A DNA stretch of 64,000 bases from the NCBI GenBank assembly GCA_963920705.1, contig OY987238.1, forward strand, positions 1,113,606 through 1,177,605, in the 5' to 3' direction. This stretch comes from Odiellus spinosus (lineage: Eukaryota; Arthropoda; Arachnida; Opiliones; Phalangiidae). Within the stretch, counting starts at the first letter, position 1; every line of letters starts with the position of its first letter. The position numbers and the translations under genes were made by a program. Positions 63,391 through 64,000 of this stretch are shown here, piece after piece. Below the pieces are notes generated by a model. It was not told the DNA's origin. It saw only the letters and a program-made list of their open reading frames with translations, and made no database searches.

Positions 63391-64000
63391 ATCTATACTT
63401 GGGAAATATGTGAATCTATACTTGGGAAATATGTGAATCTATACTTCGGAAATTTGTGAATCTATACTTGGAAAATTTGTGAATCTATACTTCGGAAATT
63501 TGTGAATCTATACTTGGGAAATTTGTGAATCTATACTTCGGAAATTTGTGAATCTATACTTGGGAAATTTGTCAATCTATACTTGGGAAATTTGTGGATC
63601 TATACTTGGGAAATTTGTGAATCTATACTTCGGAAATTTGTGAATCTATATTTGGGAAATTTGTTAATCTATACTTGGAAAATTTGTGAATCTTTACTTG
63701 GAAAATTTGTGAATCTATACTTGGGAAATTGGTGGATCTATACTTGGGAAATTGGTGGATCTATACTTGGGAAATTTGTGAACCTATACTTGGGAAATTT
63801 GTGAATCTATACTTGGAAAATTTGTGAATCTATACTTCGGAAATTTGTCAATCTATACTTGGGAAATATGTGAATCTATACTTGGGAAATATGTGAATCT
63901 ATACTTCGGAAATTTGTGAATCTATACTTGGGAAATTTGTGAATCTATACTTCGGAAATTTGTGGATCTATACTTGGGAAATTTGTGAATCTATACTTGG
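63371..64000 (+). repeat. 460-bp tandem repeat running to the window end
   Basis: A cluster of cttcgg followed by gtcaat, two aaatatg monomers and cttcgg again lies at 63371-63440 and recurs at 63831-63900, exactly 460 bp (20 monomers). Between the copies are gtggat, gttaat and two ggtggat monomers. The second copy is cut by the window end, so the unit may continue. Confidence 0.85.

Larger units (their letters stand above)
1..64000 (+). repeat. 23-bp satellite array filling the whole window
   Basis: The sequence is a head-to-tail array of a 23-bp monomer, all in one orientation. Written from an arbitrary start, monomer positions 1-12 are TGTGAATCTATA and positions 13-23 are CTTGGGAAATT. The AAATTT spanning each junction, GAATC and CTATACTT are the most constant parts. 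Most monomers differ from consensus at one to three positions, and the same substitutions recur throughout. Rare length variants are 21 bp (ggtggatatac) or 22 bp. No non-satellite sequence longer than a few bases was seen, and both window ends lie inside the array. Tandem arrays of short AT-rich units on this scale are typical of eukaryotic heterochromatin. The taxon and chromosomal position cannot be told from the window. All sub-features listed here are higher-order structure within this one array. Confidence 0.99.

Noticed and set aside
1..64000. CRISPR array (short repeats of about 23 bp)
   Set aside because: There are no unique spacers between repeats; monomers abut directly and the array is far too long and homogeneous.
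1..64000. CENP-B box in cttcgg monomers
   Set aside because: The cttcggaaattt context contains a TTCG core but lacks the rest of the known mammalian CENP-B box pattern (no downstream CGGG at the required spacing).
1..64000. G-quadruplex potential from GGG in each monomer
   Set aside because: GGG tracts are 20 bases apart and many monomers have GGAAAA instead, so loops are far beyond those usual for stable quadruplexes.
1..64000. Telomeric repeat or telomere-like array
   Set aside because: The 23-bp unit does not resemble TTAGGG-, TTTAGGG- or TTAGG-type repeats; ttagg strings come from the cttagg variant and occur singly.
1..64000. Transposable elements, tRNA or rRNA genes, or unique insertions in the array
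   Set aside because: Scanning all lines, every stretch reads as 23-bp monomers with base substitutions or 1-2-bp indels. No terminal repeats, poly-A tails, target-site duplications or conserved RNA sequences were seen.

Overview
The whole 64,000-base window is one uninterrupted satellite DNA array. The basic unit is a 23-bp monomer in a single orientation: positions 1-12 are TGTGAATCTATA and positions 13-23 are CTTGGGAAATT, about 30% GC. The array enters at base 1 and leaves at base 64,000, so neither edge is present. At about 23 bp each this is roughly 2,780 monomers. I see no gene, RNA gene, transposable element, CRISPR array, inverted segment or unique spacer. Such an array points to constitutive heterochromatin (centromeric, pericentromeric, subtelomeric or similar) of a eukaryotic chromosome, probably from a long-read assembly. 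I do not recognise the monomer as a named satellite and cannot name the taxon.

Monomers differ by a small set of recurring variants, and the order of these variants gives the array its structure. Frequent ones are G18A (cttggaaaatt), G16C (cttcgg), G16A (cttagg), T23A (aaatatg), G4C (gtcaat), A5G (gtggat), T1G+A5G (ggtggat), A12G (atgctt), C13G (atagtt), A10C (ctctac), T14G (acgtgg), T14A (acatgg), G18A+A20C (ggaacatt), T11A (ctaaac) and T9A (atcaat). A 21-bp monomer (ggtggatatac) lacks C8 and T9. The same strings of variants return at fixed long spacings, so higher-order repeats (HORs) lie on top of the 23-bp repeat. Every HOR length I measured equals a whole number of monomers minus the bases lost in its 21- and 22-bp members.

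Layout. (1) 1-5918: a 2,733-bp unit, a 2,526-bp copy lacking exactly 9 monomers, and the start of a third copy. (2) About 5,995-31,000: tandem duplications of 663, 1169, 1261, 2430, 734, 2499, 1881/1902 and 1078/1079 bp, all built around a recurrent 228-bp block of ten monomers, one of them 21 bp. (3) About 31,000-38,200: a 3,552-bp unit and a 1,192-bp unit. (4) About 38,200-60,900: a second HOR family marked by gcgaat, ctattcttgg, gggacatt and gggatatt variants, with periods of 621, 390, about 1,820, 460, 2,134, about 1,310 and about 1,200 bp, and a copy of about 2.9 kb displaced by about 11.9 kb. (5) About 60,900-64,000: less regular monomers with 230-bp and 460-bp local repeats.

The many short open frames on the + strand (61-107 codons) follow from the repeat and are not genes. 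The consensus has one stop per monomer (TGA at positions 3-5). Because 23 is not a multiple of 3, every frame meets it once per three monomers, unless that monomer carries the G4C or A5G variant. Coordinates of repeat boundaries were found by eye from shared variants and are good to about one monomer. Where landmark positions were measured, offsets are exact.
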